A program made the translations under genes and the position numbers. Below are positions 37,378 to 46,314 of a DNA stretch of 64,000 nucleotides, one piece after another. Below the pieces are notes generated by a model. The model had not been told where the DNA came from. It saw nothing but the letters and a program-made list of their open reading frames with translations, and made no database searches. Numbering within the stretch: the stretch's first letter is position 1; each line of letters starts with the position of its first letter. Source of the DNA: JANWVO01 sp964458495 (lineage in GTDB: Bacteria > Acidobacteriota > Terriglobia > Bryobacterales > Bryobacteraceae). The stretch is from assembly GCA_964458495.1 (NCBI GenBank), contig CAYWJB010000002.1, positions 186,001-250,000 on the forward strand. Reading direction: 5' to 3'.

Positions 37378-38691
37378 CTACGCCTCGATCTCGATCATCT
37401 CCGGCGTCACACGTGCCACGCGCCCGTCGATGCTGGCATGCACGTCCGCGCCCAGCTCGCCCTCCCCCATCCGGGCAATCGCCTCCCCGCGCTTTACCGC
37501 CTGCCCTTCCCTCACCACTGGCGACGCCGCCTTCCCCGCATGCTGTTTGGTCGGGATGCGCACGCGCCCGGGCGACGCTTCGGATCCAAGGAACGGCGTC
37601 TCGCTCTCGTAGGCCTCCACCTGCAGCCGCTGCCGCAACAGCGCCTGCGGCACGCGCCGGTACTCCTTCATCGGATGCACGCGCACCGGCTGCGTCTGCG
37701 TGAAGCGAATCCCGGCTGCGCGCAGATCCGCCTTCGCCTGGTCGCACGCCTCCTTCGGGAACAGATCCTCGGGGCACGCATACAGCGTGCACAAACCGCA
37801 CGCGCAGCACAGCTCCCCCCACTGGCTCCAGTTCTCCTTGCCCGAGAGCGTGAACCCCAACGTCCGCATCACCTTGTGCGGCTGCACGTCGTATCCCAGC
37901 AGGTAGCGCGGGCAGAACTCCGTGCAGTAGCTGCACTGGTCGCACGCCGATTTGCCGATGTGCGCCATCGCCTGCGCCGGCTGCCGCTTCCGCCTCACCA
38001 GCATGTGATCCTCAGGCAGCACGATCAGCCCGCACGTGGTTTTCGTCACCACGCCCGTGAGATCGAACTCGAGCTTCCCCATCATCAGCCCGCTGACAAA
38101 CACGCCCGCGCGCTCCACCGTCATTCCGCCCGCCATTTCGATCAGCTCCGCATAGCTGGTCCCGATCGGCGCCCAGAACGAGCACGGCTTCTTCACCGCC
38201 CCGCTGATCGAGACGAACTTCCGCGTCACCGGCTCGCCCCGCGCCGCCCGTTCCACATTCAGCAGCGTCTCCACGTTGTTGACCACGCACCCCACCTGCA
38301 GCGGAATCCCCGCCGGCGGAATCAGCCGCCCCGTCGCCGCATAAACGATCTCGTATTCGTCGCCCGAGGGGTAGAAGTCGCCCAGAAGCGTCATCCCGAT
38401 CCCCGCCTTCGCCGCCTCCGGCTCCACCGCTTCCACCGCCTCGCGGTTCTTCTCCTTCAGGCAAAACCGCCCCTGCGACGCCCCCACCGACTCCATCATC
38501 CGCTTCATCCCGGCGACAATTTCCGCCGGGTAGCGCTTCATCAACTCATAGTCCTTGTGCAGCAGAGGCTCGCACTCGGCGCCGTTGGCCAGCATATACT
38601 CGGCGCGCGAGGCCGCCTTCACTTCCGCAGGAAAACCGGCCCCGCCGGCTCCGACGACGCCCTTCTCGCGCAATGTCTGGCTCAGACTCAC
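37378..38691 (-). CDS. pduS: PduS-like flavin/Fe-S electron-transfer protein (RnfC family)
   Basis: A 437-residue protein. The N-terminal flavin/NADH part has GVVGAGGAGFPAEVK and ANGAECEPLL. Two 4Fe-4S ferredoxin-type clusters follow: CDQCSYCTEFCP and CCACGLCTLYACP. The C-terminal part contains a barrel-sandwich (RnfC-N-like) segment with VREGQAVKRGEAIARMGEG. PduS reduces cobalamin or moves electrons from NADH inside the microcompartment and interacts with PduT. Its start is 41 bp after the histidine kinase stop and its end is 16 bp before the shell gene, so the three may be one operon. Confidence 0.88.
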   Translation of the reverse strand: MSLSQTLREKGVVGAGGAGFPAEVKAASRAEYMLANGAECEPLLHKDYELMKRYPAEIVAGMKRMMESVGASQGRFCLKEKNREAVEAVEPEAAKAGIGMTLLGDFYPSGDEYEIVYAATGRLIPPAGIPLQVGCVVNNVETLLNVERAARGEPVTRKFVSISGAVKKPCSFWAPIGTSYAELIEMAGGMTVERAGVFVSGLMMGKLEFDLTGVVTKTTCGLIVLPEDHMLVRRKRQPAQAMAHIGKSACDQCSYCTEFCPRYLLGYDVQPHKVMRTLGFTLSGKENWSQWGELCCACGLCTLYACPEDLFPKEACDQAKADLRAAGIRFTQTQPVRVHPMKEYRRVPQALLRQRLQVEAYESETPFLGSEASPGRVRIPTKQHAGKAASPVVREGQAVKRGEAIARMGEGELGADVHASIDGRVARVTPEMIEIEA

Positions 38692-38731
38692 GGCAACCCG
38701 GAAAACAAACAGAATAGCGCAGGCGCCGGAC

Positions 38732-41485
38732 TCAGGCGCCCGTGCCGGTCCCGCCCAGCGCCCGCCTCACCTCTTCCACCAGCCGCTCCGGCCCAAACGG
38801 CTTGGCCAGGACCGGCCATCCGAGCGCCTGTTCGCGCCTCGAATACCCGCTCATCAGCAGCACCCGCAGCCCCGGAAGTCTGCGCGTCAGTTCCCGCGCC
38901 AGTTCCTCGCCGTCCATTCCGGGCATGGACACATCCGTCAACAGCAGATCGAGCCTGTCTTCTCTCTCCGCGACCTGCAACGCCTCCTCAGCGTCTTCGG
39001 CCTCGTGCACGCGACAGCCCGCCCCACGCAGCACCTCCGCCACAAAGCGCCTCACTTCCGCCTGGTCTTCCACCACGAGGAGCTCTGCCTCCAGCCGGCT
39101 GCGGCCGTCCCCCTCCGCCCTGAATTCCTCCGCCAGCCCCTGCTTCTCTCCCGCCACTGGCAACTCGATCACGATACGCGCTCCGCGTCCCGGTTCGCTT
39201 TCCACCTCCACGCGTCCCCAATTCTGGGTCACGATGCCATACACGACCGAAAGTCCCAGCCCCGTTCCCTGCCCCTTCGGCTTCGTTGTGAAAAACGGCT
39301 CGAAGATGTGCTCCTGGATCTCCTCCGGAATCCCGGGTCCGGTGTCACTCACCTCCAGCCGCACCCAGCCACCCCTGCGCCCGGCACGGATCCCCACCGT
39401 CCCCCGCCCCTCCATCGCATCCTTCGCATTGACGCACAGATTCAGCACAACCTGCTGAAGTTGTGAAGCGTCCATCTCCAGCGCCGGGCAATTCTCCTCC
39501 ACTTCGATCCGCAAGTCGCAGTGATCTCCCAGCAGGCTCTCCAGGACCGGCGCCAGTTTGCGGAGCGCCTGCCCGACGTCGATCCGCTCCGGCTGCGCGG
39601 GCTGCCGGCGGCTGAACGCCAGCAACTGCCTTGTCAGATCTGCAGCCCGCGCTCCCGCCTCGAGCGCCGCCTCCATCCGCCCGCGCGCGGCGTGGCCCTC
39701 GTCGAGCTGCATGAGAGCCAGCTGGCAGTTGCCGTTGATGACCGTCAGCAAATTATTGAAATCATGCGCCACGCCGCCCGCCAGCTTCCCGATCGATTCC
39801 ATCTTCTGCGCCTGTCTTACCTCTTCCCCCAGGGCGATCTCCCGCGTGATGTCGCGTTTCACCGCCACGAAATATTCAATTTCACTGTCCTGATTGAAAA
39901 TCGGCGAAATTGTGCTTTGCTCGATAAAAATCGTCCCGTTTTTCCTGCGGTTTTCCAGCCTGCCCGACCAGGACCTTCCGGAAAGAATCGTCTTCCAGAG
40001 CTCCTCGTAAAACTCCCTCCTCTGCCTTCCGCTCTTCAGGATTCTTGGGTTCCTGCCCAGCACCTCCTCCCGCCGGTATCCGGTCACGCGCTCGAAAGCC
40101 GGATTCACGAAGACGATGCTGCCGTTGCGGTCTGTGATCAGCACCGAATCCGACGTCTGCTTCACCGCCTCCGCCAGTTGCCGCGCCTCCGCCTGCGCCT
40201 CGATCAGCTCCGTGATGTCGCGCTCGCAGCCCCGCACTCCGATCTGCCGCCCAGCCTCGTCCCGCAAAGGCCCCCAGGAGGCGGCCATCCAGCGATTCTC
40301 TCCAGTCTTCGCCTCCAGCCGGTAAGGCGCCAGGTGGAACTCCTGCCCTTCGAAACATTTCTTCCACCGCTTCTCCAGCCTCTCCCTCTCGCGCGGGTGC
40401 GCCCAACAGCCGAACCCCTCTTGCGCCAGCTCCGCTGCGCCGCGGCCTGTCAGCCGTTCTGCCGCCGGGTTGCAGTAGATCAACCGGCCATTCATGTCGA
40501 AGGCGAGAATCATCTCGGTGAGGCTTTCCGCCACCAGCGCCAGCCGCTGCTGCGCTTCCTGCTTCGCGCGCTCGCTCTCTTCCGCTTTCCGTTTCTGTCT
40601 CCGGTAGGCCGTCATGAGCGCTACGCTCACGCCCAGCAGCATCCCGAGCACGGCTGTCGCCACCCGAAGCCTTTCCACGCGTTCCTGCGCGCGCATCAGC
40701 AATTCCATCTCGTGCGCGTCCCGGATCGTCGCCCTCCCCCACCTCGTCAGCAGCCCGGCGAGTTCCCCGCTCGTGGCCATCCGCCCGATCTCCTCCCTCA
40801 AGGCATCCGCGGCGCGCTTCGCTTCGAATCTGGCGCCGATCGCCAGTTGGAACGGCGGCGCCTCGGTGTCGATTTCCGCGAGTTCGACGCCTTCTTTCGC
40901 CGCGCCCTGCATCAGCGCCATCGTAATCGTCAGATCGTCGCCCATCATCGCGTCCGCCTCCCCGCGAGAGACCATCGACAGCGCCAGGACTGTCGTCGGC
41001 ACGGGCACCACCATCGCCCCGGGCGCCCACTCTCGCGTCTTGGTCAGGTTGATGGGCAGGTCCTTCGCCGCAATGCGCTTTCCCCGCAGGTCCGCCAGCT
41101 TCTTCAACCCGGAGTCCCGCCGCGCCACGAATTTCATGTAGTTGTTCAGGTAGGGGGCAGAAAAATGGACATGCCGCTTGCGCTCCTCAAGGACCGTCAT
41201 CGTCGGCCAGAGATCCACCTTCCCGCTCCGCACCGCCCGCTCCGCGCTCTCCGGACAATACACCCACTCCAGCCGGATCCCCGCCCGCCGTGCCGCTTCG
41301 TTCACCAGCTCCGGACCAAAGCCGTTCGCGCTTCCCCCGGGTCCGGTAAACATATTGGGCGGATCCTCTTCCCAGCCGGTGCGCCATACGCGCCCCAGAA
41401 GCTCGCTCCGCTCGTGCCACCACCACAAAGCAAATAGCACGCCGGCCGCCACGACGCCACTGAGGAGTTTCCTGCGCATGCGCAT
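38732..41485 (-). CDS. Hybrid sensor histidine kinase with periplasmic solute-binding domain, two PAS domains and receiver
   Basis: About 917 residues from the ATG at 41485, which places the first membrane helix (about 11-23) at the N-terminus; a GTG at 41554 would add 23 residues. The periplasmic region (about 40-250) is an SBP-bac-3 type amino-acid-binding fold (NGFGPELVNEAARRAG; DLWPTMTVLEERKRHVHFS). A second helix (about 274-294) leads to two PAS domains (about 320-430 and 438-550). The HisKA domain has phospho-acceptor His574 in GVAHDFNN. The ATPase domain (DTGPGIPEE; GTGLGLS) and a C-terminal receiver with Asp851 in LLTDVSMPG complete it. A small polar solute is the likely signal. It lies just upstream of pduS-pduT. 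Confidence 0.9.
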   Translation of the reverse strand: MRMRRKLLSGVVAAGVLFALWWWHERSELLGRVWRTGWEEDPPNMFTGPGGSANGFGPELVNEAARRAGIRLEWVYCPESAERAVRSGKVDLWPTMTVLEERKRHVHFSAPYLNNYMKFVARRDSGLKKLADLRGKRIAAKDLPINLTKTREWAPGAMVVPVPTTVLALSMVSRGEADAMMGDDLTITMALMQGAAKEGVELAEIDTEAPPFQLAIGARFEAKRAADALREEIGRMATSGELAGLLTRWGRATIRDAHEMELLMRAQERVERLRVATAVLGMLLGVSVALMTAYRRQKRKAEESERAKQEAQQRLALVAESLTEMILAFDMNGRLIYCNPAAERLTGRGAAELAQEGFGCWAHPRERERLEKRWKKCFEGQEFHLAPYRLEAKTGENRWMAASWGPLRDEAGRQIGVRGCERDITELIEAQAEARQLAEAVKQTSDSVLITDRNGSIVFVNPAFERVTGYRREEVLGRNPRILKSGRQRREFYEELWKTILSGRSWSGRLENRRKNGTIFIEQSTISPIFNQDSEIEYFVAVKRDITREIALGEEVRQAQKMESIGKLAGGVAHDFNNLLTVINGNCQLALMQLDEGHAARGRMEAALEAGARAADLTRQLLAFSRRQPAQPERIDVGQALRKLAPVLESLLGDHCDLRIEVEENCPALEMDASQLQQVVLNLCVNAKDAMEGRGTVGIRAGRRGGWVRLEVSDTGPGIPEEIQEHIFEPFFTTKPKGQGTGLGLSVVYGIVTQNWGRVEVESEPGRGARIVIELPVAGEKQGLAEEFRAEGDGRSRLEAELLVVEDQAEVRRFVAEVLRGAGCRVHEAEDAEEALQVAEREDRLDLLLTDVSMPGMDGEELARELTRRLPGLRVLLMSGYSRREQALGWPVLAKPFGPERLVEEVRRALGGTGTGA

Positions 41486-41600
41486 TACGCCGGTGCTCTG
41501 CCGCCGGCCCCCGGGACGAAATCTCTGGCGATTATATCCGAAATAGGCCGGCACCCCGGTCCGGCCGGTCCTCAGGCCATGCTAGAACGGAGCTATGGGT

Positions 41601-42104
41601 ATGAATCGCGAATCCAGCATCCGCCTGCTCAACCAGGCAGTCGCCGACGAACTCCAGGCCGTTCATCAGTACATGTATTTTCACTTCCATCTGGACGACC
41701 AGGGCTTCGGCCCCCTGTCCATGCTCTTCAAACGCATCGCCATCATGGAAATGGGCCACGTCGAAACCCTTGCCGAGCGCATTCTGTTTCTGAAGGGCGA
41801 CGTCGACATGGCACTCGCTGCCCCGGTCGAGCGCATCACGGATCCCGAAGCCATCCTCGCCAAAGCCATGTCCATGGAGGACGAAAGCGCGGTCTTCTAC
41901 AACAAGGCCGCTCTGGAATGCGCCGCCAACGCCGATTCCGCGTCCAAACAGATCTTTGAGCAGCTCGTCGCCGATGAGGAGTCCCACTTCGACCTGTTCG
42001 AAAAACAGCTCGACAACATCAAGCGGTTCGGCCCCTCGTACCTCGCCCTGCAATCCTTCGGCCCTGGCGAGGGGGAAACCAAGGGGACGGGAGGGCAGAC
42101 CTAG
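41601..42104 (+). CDS. bfr: Bacterioferritin
   Basis: About 167 residues from the ATG at 41601, preferred because GGAG stands 8 nt upstream (an ATG at 41595 is too close). The four-helix ferritin pattern is complete: VADELQAVHQYMYF, the EMGHVETLAERILFLKG helix with diiron Glu and His plus the Met that binds haem in bacterioferritins, and DEESHFDLFEKQLD at the end. It stores iron as a 24-mer shell. The stop codon is a palindromic CTAG shared with the convergent gluQ stop. A TGCTAGAAC -10-like sequence lies at 41580-41588. Confidence 0.88.
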   Translation: MNRESSIRLLNQAVADELQAVHQYMYFHFHLDDQGFGPLSMLFKRIAIMEMGHVETLAERILFLKGDVDMALAAPVERITDPEAILAKAMSMEDESAVFYNKAALECAANADSASKQIFEQLVADEESHFDLFEKQLDNIKRFGPSYLALQSFGPGEGETKGTGGQT

Positions 42105-43024
42105 ACCGCCGGGTTGCCGGGGAGCAGGCGGGCGCTTGCGCAGTTGCTCTCCCTGCCCTCTGCAGCCAGCCGCTTGCGCCAGCATTCCACGGCCCACCGC
42201 AACAACTCGGCAGGTGGCGCTGCTCCGCACGCTTCCAGCCCCAGAAACAGAAGCGCTGAGCGCAGGTTCTCCGCGTCCTTCGCCGCCTCCAGCGCGGGCG
42301 CCCGGTTCTGTTTGCTCAGTTTCCGTCCGTCCGTGCCGGCTGCCACCGGATGATGCAGATACACAAGCGGCCTGCCCCCCAACGCCCGCCCCAACAGCAT
42401 CTGACGCGGCGTGGAATCCAGCAAATCCGCACCGCGCACCACGTGGGTCACTCCCTGCGATTCGTCATCCACCACCACCGCCAGTTGATAGGAGAAGCAT
42501 CCATCGGCACGCAGCAGAATGAAATCCCCCATCTCCGCCGCCACGTCCTGTTCAAACCATCCTTGCCAGCGATCCTCGAAACCGACACGCCCCTCCCCCA
42601 CGCGAAACCGCCATGAGCGCGCCGCCGCGCCTTCCGGCAGCCCGTTCCTGCACTTCCCGGAATAAGGCCCCCCGGCCGCCTCCCGCCTTGTGCACGCGCA
42701 CGGATACGCCAGCCCATCCTTCCTCAGCCGTTCCAGAGCCTCCCTGTAAATCTCTTTCCTGGAACTCTGCCACCACACTTGCCCGTCCCACTCCAGCCCG
42801 AGCCGCTCAAGCGTTCGCAGGATCTCCTCGCCCCAATGTCTGCGGCATCGGGGCTCGTCGACGTCCTCGATCCGCACCAGCCATTCGCCCCCGTGCGCCC
42901 GTGCGTCCACCCACGAACACACCGCCGCCACCAGGGAACCGAAATGCAGCGGCCCGGTGGGCGACGGCGCAAACCGCCCCCGATACATGACCGGGCCGCA
43001 AGCAGGGTCTCCAGGCCTTCTCAT
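42101..43024 (-). CDS. gluQ: Glutamyl-Q tRNA(Asp) synthetase
   Basis: A 307-residue truncated glutamyl-tRNA synthetase paralogue lacking the anticodon-binding domain. It has RFAPSPTGPLHFGSL with the HIGH-like motif, the zinc site (CACTRRE and YSGKC), and the KMSKS-like GRKLSKQN. It adds glutamate to queuosine of tRNA-Asp. It starts at ATG 43024, with AAGGGG upstream; a start at 42988 (MYRGRFAPS) is possible. The 4-bp overlap with bfr is convergent, not operonic. Confidence 0.92.
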   Translation of the reverse strand: MRRPGDPACGPVMYRGRFAPSPTGPLHFGSLVAAVCSWVDARAHGGEWLVRIEDVDEPRCRRHWGEEILRTLERLGLEWDGQVWWQSSRKEIYREALERLRKDGLAYPCACTRREAAGGPYSGKCRNGLPEGAAARSWRFRVGEGRVGFEDRWQGWFEQDVAAEMGDFILLRADGCFSYQLAVVVDDESQGVTHVVRGADLLDSTPRQMLLGRALGGRPLVYLHHPVAAGTDGRKLSKQNRAPALEAAKDAENLRSALLFLGLEACGAAPPAELLRWAVECWRKRLAAEGRESNCASARLLPGNPAV

Positions 43025-43151
43025 CCTCGCCCCTTACTCTCCAATTCTCAGTCAACCCGGCCCGCAAGCGCTCCACTCCATCGCCCGCCCGGCCTGCCCG
43101 CCCTTGACATTCGGCGCCGGACACGCCACCTAATCAGGACAGGAGGATCCG

Positions 43152-43793
43152 ATGATCGCATTGCCTCTTCTGCTGGCTCTCCAGGCCGGCACGATCCAGT
43201 CCGGCGCGATCCGGGGACTCTACGTCGAGGATCGCTCCAACCACGTCCACGGCTGCTACTGCGAATGGTCCGGTCAGAGCCAGACCGGCGGCCGCGAAGC
43301 CATCCTGGCCTGGCGGTTCCGGGAAGGCGGCTACTCCGGAGTTCCGCTCGCAGGCGCCATCGCCGTCGCCGTCATCCGCGGGGAAGCCACTCTTTCCATG
43401 GGCTTCGCCACCCGTCAGAGCGTGCTCTTCATTGATGCCCAATCTCTCGCGCAGCGCCGCGCCGCAGAATCCTTGCTGCGGGACAAATACGAGCGCTTCC
43501 TCGGGCGAATCCTTCGTGTGAGCCCCGCCGAGATCCGGATGGAGGTGGAGCCGGGCGGCGCCCGTGTCCACATCCCCGGCACTCTCGCCCTCGAGGTCCG
43601 CAAAGCCGTCCTGCCCGACGACGCACTTCCGGGCTCCACCAGGTGGTACGATCCCTTCGTGCCGCTGGAGGAAGCCGAACTCGGCACGCGCGTCCTCAGC
43701 CGCTTTTCCGCGACCGATTTCCAGTACGTCTGGTCCGATCATGAGCCGGCGACCTCCGGCTATTACGGGCGGTTCGTGTTCTACTCCCGCTGA
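43152..43793 (+). CDS. DUF1326-like protein
   Basis: A 213-residue protein with an N-terminal hydrophobic stretch (MIALPLLLALQAG) that is a likely signal peptide. The core resembles DUF1326: GLYVEDRSNHVHGCYCEWSG with the paired Cys of the family, then ILAWRFREGGYSGVPLAG and VLFIDAQSLAQRR. Function is unknown for the family. An AGGAGG ribosome site is present. Upstream TTGACA (43104-43109) has no -10 at normal spacing. Confidence 0.65.
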   Translation: MIALPLLLALQAGTIQSGAIRGLYVEDRSNHVHGCYCEWSGQSQTGGREAILAWRFREGGYSGVPLAGAIAVAVIRGEATLSMGFATRQSVLFIDAQSLAQRRAAESLLRDKYERFLGRILRVSPAEIRMEVEPGGARVHIPGTLALEVRKAVLPDDALPGSTRWYDPFVPLEEAELGTRVLSRFSATDFQYVWSDHEPATSGYYGRFVFYSR

Positions 43794-43862
43794 CTCAGCG
43801 CCAAACCCCTATGCGGCAACCCGCGGCTTCGCTCCGTTCACGCCTCGCGGAACCGGCAGGGG

Positions 43863-43871
43863 TGATATGAT
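43863..43871 (+). promoter_or_regulatory. Extended -10 box directly before the isomerase gene
   Basis: TGATATGAT carries an extended -10 (TG plus TATGAT) ending 6 nt before the ATG at 43878. Transcription would start at the start codon or one base from it, predicting a leaderless mRNA. No -35 match is visible. Confidence 0.5.
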
Positions 43872-43877
43872 CCCTCC

Positions 43878-44735
43878 ATGATCCGGATTACCCGCCGCGG
43901 CGTGCTCGCTTCTTCCGTCGCGCCATTGCTCGCCGCAAAATTCACACACCCTTTGGGCGTACAGCTCTACACAGTCCGCACGCTCATGCCCAAGGACCCG
44001 CGCGGCACTCTTGCCGCCATCGCCGCCATAGGCTACGGGTTCGTCGAACCCGGCCGCGGGCAGCTCGCCCAACTGGAGCCCTATCTCAAGGAACTCAAAC
44101 TGGCCACGCCCAGCGTCGGCCTCGAACTCCCCCTCGTTACCGGCGCGTCCGGCGGCGGGCCGGACGCCTCCGCTCTCGAGGAGGCCATTGCCCCGCTGCC
44201 CGCCAAAGGCGCCCGTTTCGCCGTCATCGCCTATGTCGGGAAGCCCATGCGGGATGCTCCGGGTTTTTATGAAAAATTCGCCGATCAGATGAACCGTGCC
44301 GGTGAAATCTGCCGCAAGAACGGCGTGCAACTCTGCTACCACCACCATTCCTTTGAATTCGATCCGGCCCAGGGGAAACGCCCCTTCGACACGCTGGTGG
44401 AACGCTTCGACCCGAAGCTCGTCCACTTTGAAATCGACACCTTCTGGCTCAAAATCGGCGGCGAGAATCCCGCCCAAATGCTGCGCAAGCTGAAAGGCCG
44501 CGTGTCGCTGGTCCACCTGAAAGACATCGCCCGCGGCGCGGCCGTCGAATACAACGAAGGCAAGGTGCCGCGCGAGGCCTTCAAGGAGGTCGGCAACGGG
44601 GAACTGCCTTGGCAGGATGTTCTGAAAGCCTGCGAAGAAGCCGGCGTCCGCCACTACATCGTGGAACAGGATTGGTGGCCGGGCGACCCGCTCGACAGCC
44701 TGAAGCAGAGCTTCCGATATCTGCGCTCCCTCTGA
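43878..44735 (+). CDS. Sugar phosphate isomerase/epimerase (xylose-isomerase-like TIM barrel), exported
   Basis: A 285-residue AP-endonuclease-2/xylose-isomerase-like TIM barrel. The N-terminus (ITRRGVLASSVAPLLAAK) resembles a short Tat-type signal. Barrel features are LGVQLYTVRTLMPKDP, LCYHHHSFEF, LVHFEIDTFWLKIGG and VSLVHLKDIA, carrying the metal-binding Glu, Asp and His residues. Such enzymes act on keto-sugars or inositols; in Acidobacteria they are often found near DUF1080 proteins, which probably supply keto-sugar substrates. A -10 box sits immediately upstream. Confidence 0.8.
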   Translation: MIRITRRGVLASSVAPLLAAKFTHPLGVQLYTVRTLMPKDPRGTLAAIAAIGYGFVEPGRGQLAQLEPYLKELKLATPSVGLELPLVTGASGGGPDASALEEAIAPLPAKGARFAVIAYVGKPMRDAPGFYEKFADQMNRAGEICRKNGVQLCYHHHSFEFDPAQGKRPFDTLVERFDPKLVHFEIDTFWLKIGGENPAQMLRKLKGRVSLVHLKDIARGAAVEYNEGKVPREAFKEVGNGELPWQDVLKACEEAGVRHYIVEQDWWPGDPLDSLKQSFRYLRSL

Positions 44736-44739
44736 GCCG

Positions 44740-45594
44740 TCACTCGCCGGGGCCGCCGCGTTCGCTCAGCGCCTTCCAGAGCGTGGCCGCCAGAATCACC
44801 GCGCCGCCGGCCAGAGCCTGTCCGGCGGGACGCTCGCCCAGCAGCAGCCACGTCCACACGGGGTTGAGCACCGGTTCGGCCAGCAGCAGGATCGACGCCT
44901 CAAACGCCGGCACATGCCGCATGCCGCGCGTCAGGCACCAGTACGCCAGCCCGATCTGAAACACTCCCAGGTATCCGATCACGGCCCAGTCCAGCACCTG
45001 CGGCGCTCCAAGCGGGACCGCGAACGGCAGGCACAACGCCGCCGCCAGCACATTGCCCGCCGTGATCGTCGACAGCGCCGCCCCGCTCTGTCCCGAATAG
45101 TGCGCCTGCCAACGCAGGCCGGCCAGCGCAAACGCATACGTCAACCCGGACGCCGCCGCCCAGAGGTTCCCGCGCGCCGGGTCCGGCGCGGTCGCCGCCC
45201 CGCGCTCCGCACCGGTCAGAAACAGCGCCATTCCGCAAGCCAGCGCCGCCGCCACGGCCAGGTCCCTCCGGCGCGGCTTCTCATGGAGCAGCAGCGGTCC
45301 GAGCAACAACAGATAGGCAGGCGCCGTCGATTGCAGAAAAATCGCGTTTGCCGAAGTCGTCAGCTTGTTGGCCTGCACGAAAAAGACGAGCGTCAGCGCG
45401 TACGCCACGCCGGTGAGCCACGCCCGCCAGTCGCGCAGCCTCCGCGCCTGCGGCAGCAAGGCGTAGAGCGCCGCCGCCGCCACAGCGCTGCGCAACCCGG
45501 CCGTTTGCCAGCCGGTCAGCGCCGTCGCTTTGATCGCCGCGCCGCCGGTCGAAAACAGCAGCGCCGCCGCCAGCACTTGCCACCGGCTCCACAT
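44740..45594 (-). CDS. DMT-superfamily (EamA) transporter
   Basis: A 284-residue inner-membrane protein with about ten membrane helices in two EamA repeats (about 5-135 and 148-278). It begins WQVLAAALLFSTGGAAIKAT, the usual EamA opening, and has the 'P..........l.GE...' motif near the end (LNPVWTWLLLGERPAGQALAGG in parts). Family members export amino acids or other small metabolites; the substrate cannot be told from sequence. It converges on the isomerase gene with a 4-bp gap. Confidence 0.88.
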   Translation of the reverse strand: MWSRWQVLAAALLFSTGGAAIKATALTGWQTAGLRSAVAAAALYALLPQARRLRDWRAWLTGVAYALTLVFFVQANKLTTSANAIFLQSTAPAYLLLLGPLLLHEKPRRRDLAVAAALACGMALFLTGAERGAATAPDPARGNLWAAASGLTYAFALAGLRWQAHYSGQSGAALSTITAGNVLAAALCLPFAVPLGAPQVLDWAVIGYLGVFQIGLAYWCLTRGMRHVPAFEASILLLAEPVLNPVWTWLLLGERPAGQALAGGAVILAATLWKALSERGGPGE

Positions 45595-45648
45595 CCTTCC
45601 CAGCTTATGGCGAAACCCGGCCGCCCGCCCCGCGCCTGCTCTCCCTTG

Positions 45649-46263
45649 TTACTTCCCCGTCCCGCCTTTCGGCAGCCGCTTGTAGTACAGGTTGCGGTAG
45701 AACGTGGTGGACTGCGGATCGTGACCCTGCAAGGCGAGCCATCCCTTCTGGTACGTGTTTTTCTCGTCGACGAAATCCGTAATCACTTTTCCGTTCACCA
45801 GAATCGTGATGTGATTTCCGCGCACGAAGATGTGCTGCGTGCCCCACTCGCCGGGTTTCGTCGGGCTCTCGAAATTCTTGTGGAAATTGTAGAGGCTCCC
45901 TGTTTTCACCGGATCCTTGTGCGTGGCGTTCACCTGCGCTTCGTACCCCTTCGGCCAGCCCGGCTCGAAAGCCGCGCGGAAATACATGCCGGAATTGCTG
46001 CCCTCGGTCACCTTGAAATCGGCCTTGAATTCGCAGTCCTCGCACTCCTCCACCATCCAGAACAGGTGGCTGCGGTAGCCCGTCGTTTTGATCGCAGGCT
46101 GGCCGTCCTCGATCACCACCTCCCACGCCTGCGGGTTCTCGTTCGCCTTCCACCCGTCCAGGTTCTTGCCGTTGAACATCGGCGTCCACTCGCCGGTCTT
46201 CACCTGCCAAGCCGCCAGCAGCGCCGCCAGCGCCATCATCATCAGTGCGGTGCGTTTCATCAT
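45649..46263 (-). CDS. Secreted DUF1080 protein
   Basis: About 204 residues from the ATG at 46263. A signal peptide (MKRTALMMMALAALLAAW) precedes a single DUF1080 domain: WTPMFNGKNLDGWKANE, GSNSGMYFRAAFEPG, HITILVNGKVITDF and KGWLALQGHDPQSTTFYRN. The domain hydrolyses or binds 3-keto-glycosides in characterised relatives. A TAGAAT -10 box lies 7 nt before the ATG, the same arrangement as at 55170, predicting a leaderless transcript. Confidence 0.85.
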   Translation of the reverse strand: MMKRTALMMMALAALLAAWQVKTGEWTPMFNGKNLDGWKANENPQAWEVVIEDGQPAIKTTGYRSHLFWMVEECEDCEFKADFKVTEGSNSGMYFRAAFEPGWPKGYEAQVNATHKDPVKTGSLYNFHKNFESPTKPGEWGTQHIFVRGNHITILVNGKVITDFVDEKNTYQKGWLALQGHDPQSTTFYRNLYYKRLPKGGTGK

Positions 46264-46314
46264 GCCCGCCATTCTACTCGACCGGGCGGTCCCATGCGCT
46301 AAACTTTCCTTCAC

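Noticed and set aside
36613..39123. 836-codon plus-strand frame over the pdu genes
   Set aside because: Opposite-strand genes are clear PduS and BMC-T homologues; composition is shadow-like.
43104..43133. Consensus TTGACA promoter for the DUF1326-like gene
   Set aside because: Distance to the only -10-like sequence (TAATCA) is 21 bp, too long for a sigma-70 promoter.
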